This document shows, in pieces, positions 45,741-54,747 of a DNA stretch of 64,000 bases (the first letter of the stretch is position 1; each line of letters opens with the position of its first letter). Source of the DNA: Mycoplasmatota bacterium. GTDB lineage: Bacteria > Bacillota_I > Bacilli_A > RF39 > UBA660. The position numbers and the translations under genes were made by a program. The notes under the pieces are model-generated. The model did no database searches. It saw nothing but the letters and a program-made list of their open reading frames with translations, and was not told where the DNA came from. The stretch covers positions 156,942-220,941 of the forward strand of contig JALFKQ010000026.1 in the NCBI GenBank assembly GCA_022774645.1, read 5' to 3'.

Positions 45741-46818
45741 AATCTGCTTCCTTTAATATTGTTCCTATATTTGTAGTTTCTAAATATTCTTTTATTCTAT
45801 AATTAGAATTTTCTAATTCTCCTAACATTACTTTTCTTTCAATAAACTTATATAATTTTTTTATATTGTTTATTTCTACATATTTAGCAATTTCTCTTGG
45901 AGTTATTTCTAACTCAATAATACTATGTATTTTACCCAATTCTTCAAAAGACTTTATCTCTTTATTTAGATTTAATATATAACTTGCATTTTTTATTATT
46001 GTATCACTATATATTATTAATTCTTCAGTACTTATAGAGTCTTTTTTAACCATGTTTGAAATGTATGATATAACTGTTTTTTCACTATTTGAAAATGGTA
46101 ATGTAGTTTCTATTTGAGCCCATATTCCATATTTATCATAAGCTTTATATACTTCATTGAACTTAATATTTAAATACTTTCCTAAATTATATTTTTTAAC
46201 TAGTTCAAAGAACTTATCATAGCCATTAGAATCAAATATTTTATCTAATTCTTTTCTTATGTATTCTTTTGGTATTTCATTTAGCATTTTACCATTTTCT
46301 TTTAGAAACTCTAATATCTCATCTGATAAATCAAAATCAAGTGTACAATAAAACCTTATAGCTCTTATAATTCTTGTTTTATCTTCAGTTAATTTTTCTT
46401 TAGTATTTCCTACCACTTTGATAATTTTATTATCAAGATCTTCTTTAGCATTTAATAAATCTAATAATTTGCCATTTGAATCAATAGCAAATGTATTTAT
46501 TGTAAAGTCTCTTCTTAGTAAATCTGTTTTTAAATCGTTAGCATATTCTAGTTTTACTGGTTTATTCTTTTTATATTGTAGTTCTTTTCTATAAGAAGTT
46601 ATATCATATGTATATTCTCCTTCTTTTATATGATAACTATAATATTGTTTATTAGGTTTTCCAGCATTTCCAAATATCCTAATTAAATCTTCAACTTTGG
46701 CATTAGTACATATATCTATATCTTTAGAATCATATCCAAGTAAATAGTTTCGTACATATCCACCAACTATATAACATTCAAAACCCTCTTCAATAATTTT
46801 ATCCACTATTTCTTTCAT
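45733..46818 (-). CDS. cca: CCA-adding tRNA nucleotidyltransferase
   Basis: 361 residues. Nucleotidyltransferase head YIVGGYVRNYLLGYDSKDIDICTNA with the metal Asp pair, then LLRRDFTINTFAIDSNGKLLDLLNAKEDLDNKIIKVVG and EDKTRIIRAIRFYCTL, typical of the class II enzyme. It rebuilds or adds the CCA end of tRNAs. No HD domain is obvious. No clear ribosome site before the ATG. First gene of a cca-dnaD-nth operon with overlapping ends. Confidence 0.93.
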   Translation of the reverse strand: MKEIVDKIIEEGFECYIVGGYVRNYLLGYDSKDIDICTNAKVEDLIRIFGNAGKPNKQYYSYHIKEGEYTYDITSYRKELQYKKNKPVKLEYANDLKTDLLRRDFTINTFAIDSNGKLLDLLNAKEDLDNKIIKVVGNTKEKLTEDKTRIIRAIRFYCTLDFDLSDEILEFLKENGKMLNEIPKEYIRKELDKIFDSNGYDKFFELVKKYNLGKYLNIKFNEVYKAYDKYGIWAQIETTLPFSNSEKTVISYISNMVKKDSISTEELIIYSDTIIKNASYILNLNKEIKSFEELGKIHSIIELEITPREIAKYVEINNIKKLYKFIERKVMLGELENSNYRIKEYLETTNIGTILKEADYE

Positions 46819-46852
46819 ACATTTATTTTATCACAATTAATTATTTTTTCAA

Positions 46853-46878
46853 ATAAAAAAAGCCCAAGGGCTTTTTAT
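46853..46878 (-). terminator. Intrinsic terminator of the HU gene
   Basis: Minus strand AAAAAGCCC-TT-GGGCTTTTT followed by TTATTT; nine-pair stem with a minimal loop. Confidence 0.8.
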
Positions 46879-47150
46879 TAATTTAAAGCATCTTTTAATT
46901 TACTTCCAGCTTTAAATGTTGCTGCAACCTTAGCAGGAATCTTAATAGTTTCCTTTGTAGCAGGATTAATACCTTCTCTTGCAGGTCTCTTCTTAGCAGC
47001 GAAAGTTCCGAATCCAACTAGTGAAACTTTTCCTTCTTTCTTAAGACCAGCTGTAATACCTTCGATTGTAGCTTCTAATGCTCTTTGAGCATCAGCTTTA
47101 GTTAATCCGGCTTTAGCAGCAACGAATTCTACTAATTCAGTTTTACTCAT
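46878..47150 (-). CDS. hup: DNA-binding protein HU
   Basis: 90 residues, full-length HU: MSKTELVEFVAAKAGLTKADAQRALEATIEGITAGLKKEGKVSLVGFGTFAAKKRPAREGINPATKETIKIPAKVAATFKAGSKLKDAL. It bends and compacts DNA as a dimer. GGGAGGT precedes the ATG. Single gene with its own terminator, upstream of cca in the transcription direction but separated by that terminator. Confidence 0.98.
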   Translation of the reverse strand: MSKTELVEFVAAKAGLTKADAQRALEATIEGITAGLKKEGKVSLVGFGTFAAKKRPAREGINPATKETIKIPAKVAATFKAGSKLKDALN

Positions 47151-47285
47151 CGTAAATTACCTCCCATTAATATTTAGCACTGTATATATTTTCATACAAT
47201 GCTTACATATTAATTGTAACATAACTACTGGAAATTGCAAGTAAATTGATACCTTTTTTACATATTTATCATATAAATTATTTTT

Positions 47286-49358
47286 TTATAGATTATTTTT
47301 TAGTTTTTTAATAAATTTACAAGTTGGATAGTTTGAACAAGCTATAAATTTTCCATATCTTCCTACTCTTTCTGTTAATTTGTTTCCACACTCTGGGCAA
47401 GTTTCATCTAGTTCTTTTGGTTCTTCCTGTTTAATGTACTTGCATCTTGGATAGTTTGAACAAGCAGTAAAATTACCATGCTTACCTTTTCTAATTACCA
47501 TAGCACTTCCACATTTTGGACAAGTTTCTCCTGTTTCAGTAGGCTTTTCTTTTTCTTCCTTCTTAATATAATTACAGTCCGGATAATTTGAACAAGCTAC
47601 AAACTCTCCATACTTTCCCTTTCTAATTACAAGTGGACTTCCACACTCTGGACAAGTTTCTCCTGTTTCTTTTGGACTAGCTTTTTCCATTTCTTTAAAT
47701 GCTTTATCTACAAGTGGTTCAAAATCCTTATAGAACTTATCTACTACTGTATCCCACTCTAATTTTCCATCAGCAACTAAATCGAGTTCATTTTCCATAT
47801 TTGCTGTATAATCAACATTAATTATTCCTGAAAAGAATTCTTGTAATTTATCAGTAACATTTACACCAATTTCTGTTGGATAGAATTTTTTATCTTTAAT
47901 TTCTACATATTTTCTTTCTTTTAATACAGAAATTATTTTGGCATAAGTACTTGGTCTTCCTATTCCTAATTTTTCTAATTCAGCAATAAGTTTTGCTTCT
48001 GTGTATCTAGATTTTGGTTCAGTAAAGTGTTGTATTTTCTCTACTTTATCTGAAACAATTACTGATGACATATAATTGGCAAAATCAGGTAGTACTGTAT
48101 CTTCTGTGTCTTCATAGTCTTTATATACTTTTAAATATCCATCAAAAACATATACTTGACCAGTAGCATGGAATGTATAATCATTATTATCTAAATCAAC
48201 AGAAGTTGCTTCTACTTTAGCATCTGCCATTAGGGATGCTAATGTTCTTATATATATTAAATTATATAGTTTATATTCTTCTGGTTTTAAATACTTTTTA
48301 ATACTTTCTGGTGTTCTATCTATACTTGTTGGTCTAATTGCTTCGTGGGCATCTTGAACATTATCATTCTTTTTAGCTGTTTTAGCATATCCCTTATATT
48401 CTTTTCCATAATTGTTTTCAATATACTTTTCTGTATCATTTATAAATAAATCTGAAAGTCTAATTGAATCTGTTCTCATATATGAAATAAGACCGACAGT
48501 TTCACTACCAATATTAATTCCTTCATATAATTTTTGAGCTATCATCATTGTTTTAGATGCTGGATAGCCTAAACGATTTGAAGCCATTTGAGTAAGTGTA
48601 CTTGTTGTAAAAGGTAATTTACTTTGCTTATTTTTAAGTTTTTTATCTACATTAGCTATATTATAAGCATTTGATAATTTACTAATTATTTCATCAGCTT
48701 CAACTTTACTATTTATTTCAATTTCTTTACCTTTGTATTTAGTTAATGTTGCTTTAAAGTCTTTAAAATCTGTTTCAATAGTGTAATATTCTTTTGGAAT
48801 AAATGCTTCTATTTCTCTTTCTCTATCAACAATTAATTTAAGTGCTACACTTTGTACTCTACCAGCACTTTTACCATCTGTTTTGTATTGCATAAGTCTG
48901 CTTAGTCTAAACCCTATTATTTTATCAAGCATAAGTCTAGATTCTTGACTATGTACTAGATTATCATCTATTTTTCTTGGATGTTTAAATGATTCTATGA
49001 TAGCTGGTTTTGTTATTTCATTAAATACTACTCTATCATAACTATTATCTTTAAGATTTAATGCTTCTTTTAAATGCCAGCTTATAGCTTCTCCTTCACG
49101 GTCTGGATCGGTTGCTAATATAACATTATCACAATCTTTAACAGCCGCTTTAAGTTCTTTTACAACCTTACTTTTTTCTTTTAAAGTAATATAATTAGGT
49201 TTATAACCATTTTCTAAATCTATTCCAAGACCATATTTACCTGTATTTGATAAATTTCTTATATGACCCTTACTTGATAATACTTTATAATCTTTGCCTA
49301 GATATTTTTCTATTGTTTTACTTTTACTAGGGCTTTCTACTATAACAAGATTTTTCAT
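47286..49358 (-). CDS. topA: DNA topoisomerase I
   Basis: 690 residues from the ATG at 49358 (AAAGGAG upstream; the track adds nine codons). Toprim domain NLVIVESPSKSKTIEKYLG...ATDPDREGEAISWHL, active-site Tyr region VGLISYMRTDSIRLS, LIAELEKLGIGRPSTYAKI, and three C-terminal zinc ribbons each starting CPECG or CPKCG and ending in CSNYP-x-C. It relaxes negative supercoils. The usual neighbour dprA is absent. Confidence 0.98.
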   Translation of the reverse strand: MKNLVIVESPSKSKTIEKYLGKDYKVLSSKGHIRNLSNTGKYGLGIDLENGYKPNYITLKEKSKVVKELKAAVKDCDNVILATDPDREGEAISWHLKEALNLKDNSYDRVVFNEITKPAIIESFKHPRKIDDNLVHSQESRLMLDKIIGFRLSRLMQYKTDGKSAGRVQSVALKLIVDREREIEAFIPKEYYTIETDFKDFKATLTKYKGKEIEINSKVEADEIISKLSNAYNIANVDKKLKNKQSKLPFTTSTLTQMASNRLGYPASKTMMIAQKLYEGINIGSETVGLISYMRTDSIRLSDLFINDTEKYIENNYGKEYKGYAKTAKKNDNVQDAHEAIRPTSIDRTPESIKKYLKPEEYKLYNLIYIRTLASLMADAKVEATSVDLDNNDYTFHATGQVYVFDGYLKVYKDYEDTEDTVLPDFANYMSSVIVSDKVEKIQHFTEPKSRYTEAKLIAELEKLGIGRPSTYAKIISVLKERKYVEIKDKKFYPTEIGVNVTDKLQEFFSGIINVDYTANMENELDLVADGKLEWDTVVDKFYKDFEPLVDKAFKEMEKASPKETGETCPECGSPLVIRKGKYGEFVACSNYPDCNYIKKEEKEKPTETGETCPKCGSAMVIRKGKHGNFTACSNYPRCKYIKQEEPKELDETCPECGNKLTERVGRYGKFIACSNYPTCKFIKKLKNNL

Positions 49359-49485
49359 ATTTCTCCTTTTATAATTTCTCTTCACAAAAATAATATTAAC
49401 ATTAATATTAAATTTGTCAAGAAATTATTTTCTCCCTCTATTTATTATATAATGTAAAAAATTTAAAAACACTACTTTTTGCATC

Positions 49486-49512
49486 AAAAAAAGTAGAATT
49501 ACTCTACTTTTC
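49486..49512 (-). terminator. Intrinsic terminator of the cotZ-like gene
   Basis: Minus strand AAAAGTAGA-GTAAT-TCTACTTTT followed by TTTT. Confidence 0.78.
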
Positions 49513-49527
49513 TTTTTAATGGTTCTA

Positions 49528-49953
49528 TTATAAGCATTCTACATAAGTATCATTTAAGCATCTTATAGTACATAAGCAATTACAATCCATTGTGAAAATT
49601 GAATCTGTGCTTACATAAGGGTAAAGTGATGTTGTATCTGGGTTAGCTGCTAAAACTCTAAATGTACAACAACATCCATCTACCTTTTCTACTCTAAATA
49701 CTGAACTTGTTGTATCTGTTTCTGTTCTACTAACAGGCATACTCCAAGGTGTTCCATTACCACAACAAGTATATAACATAATTGGACGAGTGTTGCAAAT
49801 TACACAGTTAGTACCACCGCCTAATGCTGGTCTATCACATGATAGTAAGCAATTATCTGGGCAAGCATTAGATTGTAATACATTTATAACTTGTAATATT
49901 TCCATTATACAATTATCACAAGTATTGCAATTGTTTTCATTATTATTACACAT
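49528..49953 (-). CDS. cotZ: CotY/CotZ-family spore coat (crust) protein
   Basis: 141 residues with 18 Cys. The two family signatures are clear: VFRVEKVDGCCCTFRVLA (B. subtilis CotZ FFRVERVHGSCATLSLL) and MDCNCLCTIRCLND (CotZ LDCFCAINCLNP). In Bacillus these proteins assemble by disulfides into the outermost spore crust or exosporium base. The ATG at 49953 has AAAGGAG upstream; the track start is nine codons earlier. A sigma-K-like promoter lies 31 bp upstream of the ATG. The Cys-rich N-terminus MCNNNENNCNTCDNC is typical of the group in anaerobes. Confidence 0.88.
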   Translation of the reverse strand: MCNNNENNCNTCDNCIMEILQVINVLQSNACPDNCLLSCDRPALGGGTNCVICNTRPIMLYTCCGNGTPWSMPVSRTETDTTSSVFRVEKVDGCCCTFRVLAANPDTTSLYPYVSTDSIFTMDCNCLCTIRCLNDTYVECL

Positions 49954-49983
49954 ATAATCCACTCCTTTATTTCTATTCATTAA

Positions 49984-50010
49984 TATGGTATGAAATGTAA
50001 CTAAATTTGT
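49984..50010 (-). promoter_or_regulatory. Sigma-K-like promoter of cotZ
   Basis: Minus strand AC, 16 nt, CATACCATA, fitting the sigma-K consensus (AC / CATAnnnTA). No sigma-A -35/-10 pair is seen. Matches late mother-cell expression expected for CotZ. Confidence 0.5.
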
Positions 50011-50045
50011 TTACATATTTTCCCTAGTTTATTAAATAGAATAAA

Positions 50046-50073
50046 TAAAAATAAGCAAATAAATTGCTTATTT
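50046..50073 (-). terminator. Intrinsic terminator of the decayed DUF285 gene
   Basis: Minus strand AATAAGCAA-TTTAT-TTGCTTATT followed by TTTATT. Confidence 0.65.
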
Positions 50074-50629
50074 TACTGTAAAGGTTAGTCCACTTGGTTT
50101 ATTAGAAGTATTATTAAATTTATTGGCGTCTGCTTGTGTTCTTGCATATCCAATAGTTGCTTGTGCATTTTTAAACATATAATGCATATCTTTTGTATTG
50201 GTTGTATCAAAACTACTCAAATCTAATACCTTAGTTTTAGTTGACTCAAACATTCCACAAAAGTGAAATCCCCAACCTGTCATACCTACCACATTACTAG
50301 TATCAAGTTTATTTTAACCCTTTATTTCAGTTGCATTTGCTGAAGCAAACATCCATTGATGTCACATTATTAGTATTGAAATTACTTACATTTAATTTTT
50401 CTATTTCATATTTTTTTATACAAATTGAATTGTCACTTTCAATTGGAAATAAACCACCAGTTAATATTTTTTTCCATAAACATTTCCATCTTCGTCTTCT
50501 ACTTTTTCATATATTATTTCTCTACTTGAATCATGTCCATAAAAATCATGTACTAGTTTCCCACATTCTTTATCTAATTTCTATAGGTATTGCTTTTCCT
50601 TTGTATAACATATCATCACCTACTTGGAC
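50068..50629 (-). pseudogene. DUF285/BspA-like surface protein remnant with multiple lesions
   Basis: Only the last 74 residues survive as an ORF, but the upstream 340 bp translate piecewise in changing frames: VQVGDDMLYKGKAIPIE, then KLDKECGKLVHDFYGHDSSREIIYEKVEDEDG, then (after an A7 run) ILTGGLFPIESDNSICIKKYEIEKLNVSNFNTNNVTSMD, then MFASANATEIKG, a TAA where the intact paralogue has Leu, and NKLDTSNVVGMTG into the ORF. That is at least three frameshifts and one nonsense codon. The prepilin leader is gone too. The repeats closely match the intact gene at 55.6 kb (GLNKLDTRNVTNM). The plus-strand ORF at 50331-50750 is a shadow. Confidence 0.85.
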
Positions 50630-50653
50630 AATATTTTATCGTAATTCTTATAT

Positions 50654-50678
50654 TAAAAAAGAACTATTTCTAGTTCTC
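50654..50678 (-). terminator. Intrinsic terminator of rplU-prp-rpmA
   Basis: Minus strand AGAACTA-GAAA-TAGTTCT followed by T6; overlaps the rpmA stop. Confidence 0.78.
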
Positions 50679-50954
50679 ATAAACACTAACTTGTTTTCTA
50701 TCTTTTCCTTTTCTTTCAAACTTTACATTTCCGTTAATTTTAGCATATAAAGTATGATCTTTACCCATTCCTACATTGTTTCCTGGATAAATCTTAGTTC
50801 CTCTTTGACGATAGATTATAGCTCCAGCTTTAGCAGTTTGACCATCACTTAGCTTAGCACCTAATCTACGACCAGCAGAATCTCTACCATTCTTTGTAGA
50901 ACCAACACCTTTTTTAGATGCGAATAATTGTATATTTAAATTCATCTTATTCAT
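50670..50954 (-). CDS. rpmA: 50S ribosomal protein L27 (with cleavable N-terminus)
   Basis: 94 residues from the ATG at 50954, with AAGGAGG inside the prp gene. After a short extension [12 protein letters not shown] comes [27 protein letters not shown], the mature L27 start. The LNIQLFA-S junction is the Firmicute Prp protease site; the protease is encoded by the adjacent gene. L27 reaches the peptidyl-transferase centre with its N-terminus. Confidence 0.97.
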   Translation of the reverse strand: MNKMNLNIQLFASKKGVGSTKNGRDSAGRRLGAKLSDGQTAKAGAIIYRQRGTKIYPGNNVGMGKDHTLYAKINGNVKFERKGKDRKQVSVYEN

Positions 50955-51261
50955 GGTTTTCCTCCTTAACATTAATATTTTTATCATAGTTTTCTTTTAG
51001 CTCTTTTATCATATGAACTAAATTATTGAGTAAGCCATTTGTTATATTATCTTTCTTAATATTAATAATATCTAAATTATTAGTATCAGTATAACTAATA
51101 GCATCTTTGTCAAACTCAAGTATTGCATTTATTGTTGTAATTATCATTGTACTAAAAGATGCACAAACTATATCTTTTCCATAATTTGCATATCCTGCAT
51201 GACCATTGCAATGAATACTTTCAATGACATTATCTTTTTTAATGATTCTTACTTTTATCAT
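50947..51261 (-). CDS. prp: Ribosomal L27-processing cysteine protease Prp
   Basis: 104 residues. Catalytic pair in [23 protein letters not shown] (His and Cys), otherwise a small alpha/beta fold ([28 protein letters not shown]). It cleaves the N-terminal extension of L27 before assembly. Starts in TAATG overlap with rplU and overlaps rpmA by 8 nt; the same order as in Bacillus (rplU-ysxB-rpmA). Confidence 0.95.
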   Translation of the reverse strand: MIKVRIIKKDNVIESIHCNGHAGYANYGKDIVCASFSTMIITTINAILEFDKDAISYTDTNNLDIINIKKDNITNGLLNNLVHMIKELKENYDKNINVKEENHE

Positions 51262-51560
51262 TATTTTGAAATAGATTTGATAAGAATCTTAGTATAAGGT
51301 TGTCTATGTCCTTGAGTTTTTCTATATTTTTTCTTTGGTTTATATTTAAACACAAGTACTTTCTTTTGTTTACCATGTTTTAAAACCTTAGCAACAACTT
51401 TAGCACCCTTAACAGTAGGAGTTCCTACTTTACCATCAACATATAAAACTTCATCAAAAACAACTTCTGATTCTACTTCATTATCTAGTTTTTCAACATA
51501 TAGTTCTTGACCTTCTTCAACCATATATTGTTTTCCACCAGTTACGAATATTGCTTTCAT
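51261..51560 (-). CDS. rplU: 50S ribosomal protein L21
   Basis: 99 residues: [97 protein letters not shown], the full L21 pattern. AGGAGG precedes the ATG. First gene of rplU-prp-rpmA behind a structured leader. Confidence 0.97.
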   Translation of the reverse strand: MKAIFVTGGKQYMVEEGQELYVEKLDNEVESEVVFDEVLYVDGKVGTPTVKGAKVVAKVLKHGKQKKVLVFKYKPKKKYRKTQGHRQPYTKILIKSISK

Positions 51561-51567
51561 ATTATTC

Positions 51568-51662
51568 CTCCTTCAATAAGACTCGCTTTTAAGGTAAGAA
51601 TTTTTCATCTTTTATATAACCTTTTCAATGCGGTTGTAGAGAAAGATTTCTACAAACATTGA
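51568..51662 (-). ncRNA. Probable L21 leader (ribosomal protein autoregulation)
   Basis: Minus strand CAATG-TTTGTAGA...TCTACAA-CCG-CATTG hairpin, then AAGGT...ACCTT, then AGCGAGTCTTATTGAAGGAGG. Position, the CCGCATTG...AAGGTTATA text and the CGAGTCTTAATTG-like end resemble the Firmicute L21 leader. Judged by eye. Confidence 0.55.
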
Positions 51663-51666
51663 TATT

Positions 51667-52410
51667 TTAGCATAAATGCTCGGTTCTGTCAAACAATTTT
51701 CTTAGATATTTCTTTTCTAACATATTATTTATTATATGATAATTATCTCTTTTTAAATTATTTATATTATTAATTATTTTTATTCTTTTAAAATTGTAAT
51801 TATTTAAATATCTTTCTAATACGAACTTATTGTATTTATATTTTAAATTGTTTATTTCTATTATGATACATTTAATTAAAAATATAGTAAGAAGTAAACT
51901 TAAATAAGTTCTTTTTGATATTAAGAATATTAATGTAAAAATTATTGATATTATTATTGATATTTTAAAAGATAGTTTATATGAAAATATTTTATCTAAT
52001 ATTATATTTATTAATTTACCTCCATCGAGTGGTAATATTGGTAGAAAATTAAAAGATATTAATATTTTATTTATATTATTTATTATGTTATATGTATGAT
52101 ATGTTACATAGTTATTTTGATATAAAATGAATATTAAATAAACAAAAAGTAGTTGAAATGTTATACCACCTATTAGAGTAAATAATTCTTTATTTGAACT
52201 TACATTTAAGTCTTCATTATAATTTGTTATCCCACCAAATGGATATATTATTATTTCACTATATTTAAAATCAACTATTTTACTAAATGTATAGTGCCCA
52301 CTTTCGTGAATAAATATTATCAATAAAAAAAGATATACATATTCAAAATATCCGCTTAAAAAAGATATTAAAATGAATATATAGGTTGTGTTATGTATAT
52401 TAATTCTCAT
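51667..52410 (-). CDS. spoIVFB: SpoIVFB-like intramembrane metalloprotease (M50)
   Basis: 247 residues with about six membrane helices. Zinc motif IFIHESGHYTFSK (HExxH), third ligand in FNFLPILPLDGGKLINI, and IIIYPFGGI between. In Bacillus SpoIVFB cuts pro-sigma-K inside the mother cell, starting late coat gene expression. Identity as SpoIVFB, and not another M50 protease, is supported by the neighbouring SpoIVFA-like gene (11-nt overlap) and by rplU-prp-rpmA directly downstream, exactly the Bacillus order. Confidence 0.85.
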   Translation of the reverse strand: MRINIHNTTYIFILISFLSGYFEYVYLFLLIIFIHESGHYTFSKIVDFKYSEIIIYPFGGITNYNEDLNVSSNKELFTLIGGITFQLLFVYLIFILYQNNYVTYHTYNIINNINKILISFNFLPILPLDGGKLINIILDKIFSYKLSFKISIIISIIFTLIFLISKRTYLSLLLTIFLIKCIIIEINNLKYKYNKFVLERYLNNYNFKRIKIINNINNLKRDNYHIINNMLEKKYLRKLFDRTEHLC

Positions 52411-52948
52411 CTATATTAACAGGTTTATTATCTTTTAAAAGTACATAATAGTATTCATTATCACCTGTACCAATTACTTCACCTTTTTCTATGTAATCAT
52501 ATAATTTTACTGATTCTTTTACATTTCCATACCAAGCATAATAACCATTGCTTTGTTGTACAATTATTGTATTATTATATCCATCTTTATTTCCAATGAA
52601 TGTTACTATTCCACTATCTTTTAAATATATGTTTTCTCCTTCACCAATTATATATTTAATACCATCTTTATATTTTTCGTGCTTTGTTTCTTCTTTAAAA
52701 ACATTTTCAGTGTTATTTTTACTAAATATATCTGTTGTTTTATTCATAAACTTATTTACAAAGCTAAAATCTATTGTGTTATTTAATACTTTATCAATTA
52801 TAAAATTTCTAAATTTTGGTGAATAGTTACTTATAATTATTATTAACATAGTAAAAATAACTATTGTAAAAAGTTTATTCATAAATGATTTAAACAATAA
52901 TTTTGTACTACTACCTTTTTTATTATTTTTATATTCTTCATATGTCAT
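52400..52948 (-). CDS. spoIVFA: SpoIVFA-like regulator (degenerate LytM/M23 domain)
   Basis: 182 residues. One membrane helix (LFTIVIFTMLIIIISNY), then a peptidase M23-like domain: GIKYIIGEGENIYLKDSGIVTFIGNKDGYNNTIIVQQSNGYYAWYGNVKESVKLYDYIEKGEVIG. Zinc ligands of active M23 (HxH) are missing, as in SpoIVFA, which holds SpoIVFB inactive until a forespore protease signals. It overlaps spoIVFB by 11 nt. No clear ribosome site. Assigned mainly by context. Confidence 0.75.
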   Translation of the reverse strand: MTYEEYKNNKKGSSTKLLFKSFMNKLFTIVIFTMLIIIISNYSPKFRNFIIDKVLNNTIDFSFVNKFMNKTTDIFSKNNTENVFKEETKHEKYKDGIKYIIGEGENIYLKDSGIVTFIGNKDGYNNTIIVQQSNGYYAWYGNVKESVKLYDYIEKGEVIGTGDNEYYYVLLKDNKPVNIDEN

Positions 52949-52968
52949 ATTAAATTATATATTGTTTA

Positions 52969-53643
52969 TTAATTTTTATGCATATTTTCATAAAAGCTGT
53001 AATAATTATCAATGCCAATTATTATGTGATCTATTACTGGTATCGCCATAATATTTCCTATTTCAAATAGTTTATTTGTAAGTTCTATGTCTTCTTTTGA
53101 GGGTGTTGTATTATTTGATGGATGGTTATGTATAACTATTATTGAACTAGCACTTTCTAAAAAAGCATATTTAAATATTTCTCTTGGATGAACAACTGAT
53201 GTGTTTATTGTGCCTTTAAATAATAATTTATATGATATTAATTCTGTTTTTGTATTTAGATATAAAGCATAAAAGTTTTCTTGTGTTTCATTAATAAATA
53301 AATTTTTAAATTGCTCAAATACTAGTGTTGTATTGTTTAGTTTTACTTTTTGCTTTACATTTCTATAATACACTCTTCTTCCGAGTTCTAGTGATGCGAG
53401 TATTTCTATTGCTTTTACTGTACCTATTCCTTTTATTTTAATAAGTTTGTTATATGTTATATCTTTTAAATTTGATATATCTTTTATTTCATTTAGTATC
53501 TTTCTTGATAAATCTTTTACTGATATATTTTTAGTACCTGTTTTTAATATTATTGATAATAGTTCTTCATTTGATAATGATTTTTCTCCTACCTCTAATA
53601 ATCTTTCTCTTGGTCTTTCACTTTTAATAATGTCTTTTATCAT
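52969..53643 (-). CDS. radC: RadC-family JAB-domain protein
   Basis: 224 residues. N-terminal helix-hairpin-helix (LIKIKGIGTVKAIEILASLELGRR) and the JAB metal site HNHPSNNTTPSKEDIELTNKL with the Asp. The opening MIKDIIKSERPRERLLEVGEKSLSNEELLSIILKTGT is standard. Despite the name, a repair role is doubtful in the family. Start chosen at 53643 behind GGAGG; the ATG at 53661 is possible. Downstream of the ylbL-like gene by 50 bp. Confidence 0.93.
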   Translation of the reverse strand: MIKDIIKSERPRERLLEVGEKSLSNEELLSIILKTGTKNISVKDLSRKILNEIKDISNLKDITYNKLIKIKGIGTVKAIEILASLELGRRVYYRNVKQKVKLNNTTLVFEQFKNLFINETQENFYALYLNTKTELISYKLLFKGTINTSVVHPREIFKYAFLESASSIIVIHNHPSNNTTPSKEDIELTNKLFEIGNIMAIPVIDHIIIGIDNYYSFYENMHKN

Positions 53644-53691
53644 AAAAAAATATTCCTCCATTATTTATATACGAAGAATATTTTTGATACA

Positions 53692-54702
53692 CTATCTATT
53701 TTTTAATTTTTCTATTACATTATGTAAATTATCAGCTTTTATTATTTCAATATCATAATTTTTTTCTTTTTTAATTTTTATTGCTTCATCATAGTTACCG
53801 CTTGGTACAATAAATACTTTTGCTTTATTTTTAATTGCTCCTTTTAGTTTATATTTAACTCCATCGATTTCACCAACTGTACCATCCGCTTCAATACTTC
53901 CAGTACCAGCTATAATTTCACCTTTTGTTAAATCATAATCTGTTATTCTGTTATATATTTCAAGGGCACACATAAGTCCTCTTGATGAACCACTTTCATT
54001 ATTTTTAAATACGAATTTTACATTTTCTTTTGTACTAATATTTTTTAGTACTGCTAAATATATTCCTATTGATAAATTATCATTTTCATCTTTTTTAAGT
54101 ATTGCATAACAATCTTTTTCTTTATTATTTCTTTCAACTTTTATATTTAATCTATCATTTTCTTTATATTTTTCTTTTTCGTTTTTTAATGTTTCATAAT
54201 CAGTAATTTTAGCACCATTTATTTCTTTTATTGTATCTCCTACTTTTAGATTATTGTTTGTTTTATCTGTTATATATGTTACTTTTAAATCAACACTATT
54301 AACTTTATATGGTTTACCTGCTTCTTCATAAGCAGCTATTATTGAATTATAACTTGTTTCTTCCAAATAAATTCTATTTCTAAGATTTACTTCTTCCATA
54401 CTTTCATTATCTATTTTAACATCACTTGCTGGTACTAAATCCCAAGATGGAATTATATAAGATAAAAGTACTGCTGGTATTATTCCATTTCTAGATGTTA
54501 CATAAGTTAAATTGAAGCTGCCTTCTTCTATATATTTATTATCAGTTTCAATTCTATCTTCTAAACTAATAAGTCCTCCTGGCGAATATATATTATAATC
54601 AAGTTTTATAAAGAAAGTTGGTACAATTAAAATAAATAATATATATGAAATATAATTATTCTTAATATCATTTTTTATGTAATTTAGTATCTTTTTTATC
54701 AT
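53692..54702 (-). CDS. ylbL: PDZ-Lon membrane protease, YlbL/SepM type
   Basis: 336 residues. One N-terminal membrane helix (YISYILFILIVPTFFI), then YNIYSPGGLISLEDRI, a PDZ domain (NLKVGDTIKEINGAKITDYETLK) and a C-terminal Lon-type domain with nucleophile Ser in ESGSSRGLMCALEIYN and Lys in GEIDGVKYKLKGAIKNKAKVFIVP. Protease outside the membrane; relatives process peptide signals or take part in envelope stress. Divergent from ylbJ, which it neighbours in Bacillus as well. GGGAGAAA precedes the ATG. Confidence 0.92.
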   Translation of the reverse strand: MIKKILNYIKNDIKNNYISYILFILIVPTFFIKLDYNIYSPGGLISLEDRIETDNKYIEEGSFNLTYVTSRNGIIPAVLLSYIIPSWDLVPASDVKIDNESMEEVNLRNRIYLEETSYNSIIAAYEEAGKPYKVNSVDLKVTYITDKTNNNLKVGDTIKEINGAKITDYETLKNEKEKYKENDRLNIKVERNNKEKDCYAILKKDENDNLSIGIYLAVLKNISTKENVKFVFKNNESGSSRGLMCALEIYNRITDYDLTKGEIIAGTGSIEADGTVGEIDGVKYKLKGAIKNKAKVFIVPSGNYDEAIKIKKEKNYDIEIIKADNLHNVIEKLKNR

Positions 54703-54747
54703 ATTTTTCTCCCATTATTAATAGTATATCACATATAAGGAAATTAA

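Noticed and set aside
50331-50750. Plus-strand 139-residue ORF
   Set aside because: It is the antisense shadow of the decayed DUF285 gene and part of rpmA; hydrophobic, composition-driven translation.
52400-52948. Active M23 peptidase
   Set aside because: The zinc ligands are missing; context and size fit SpoIVFA.
53640-53692. Terminator between the ylbL-like gene and radC (AAAAATATTC...GAATATTTTT)
   Set aside because: The loop would be about 20 nt and hold the radC ribosome site; too weak to call.
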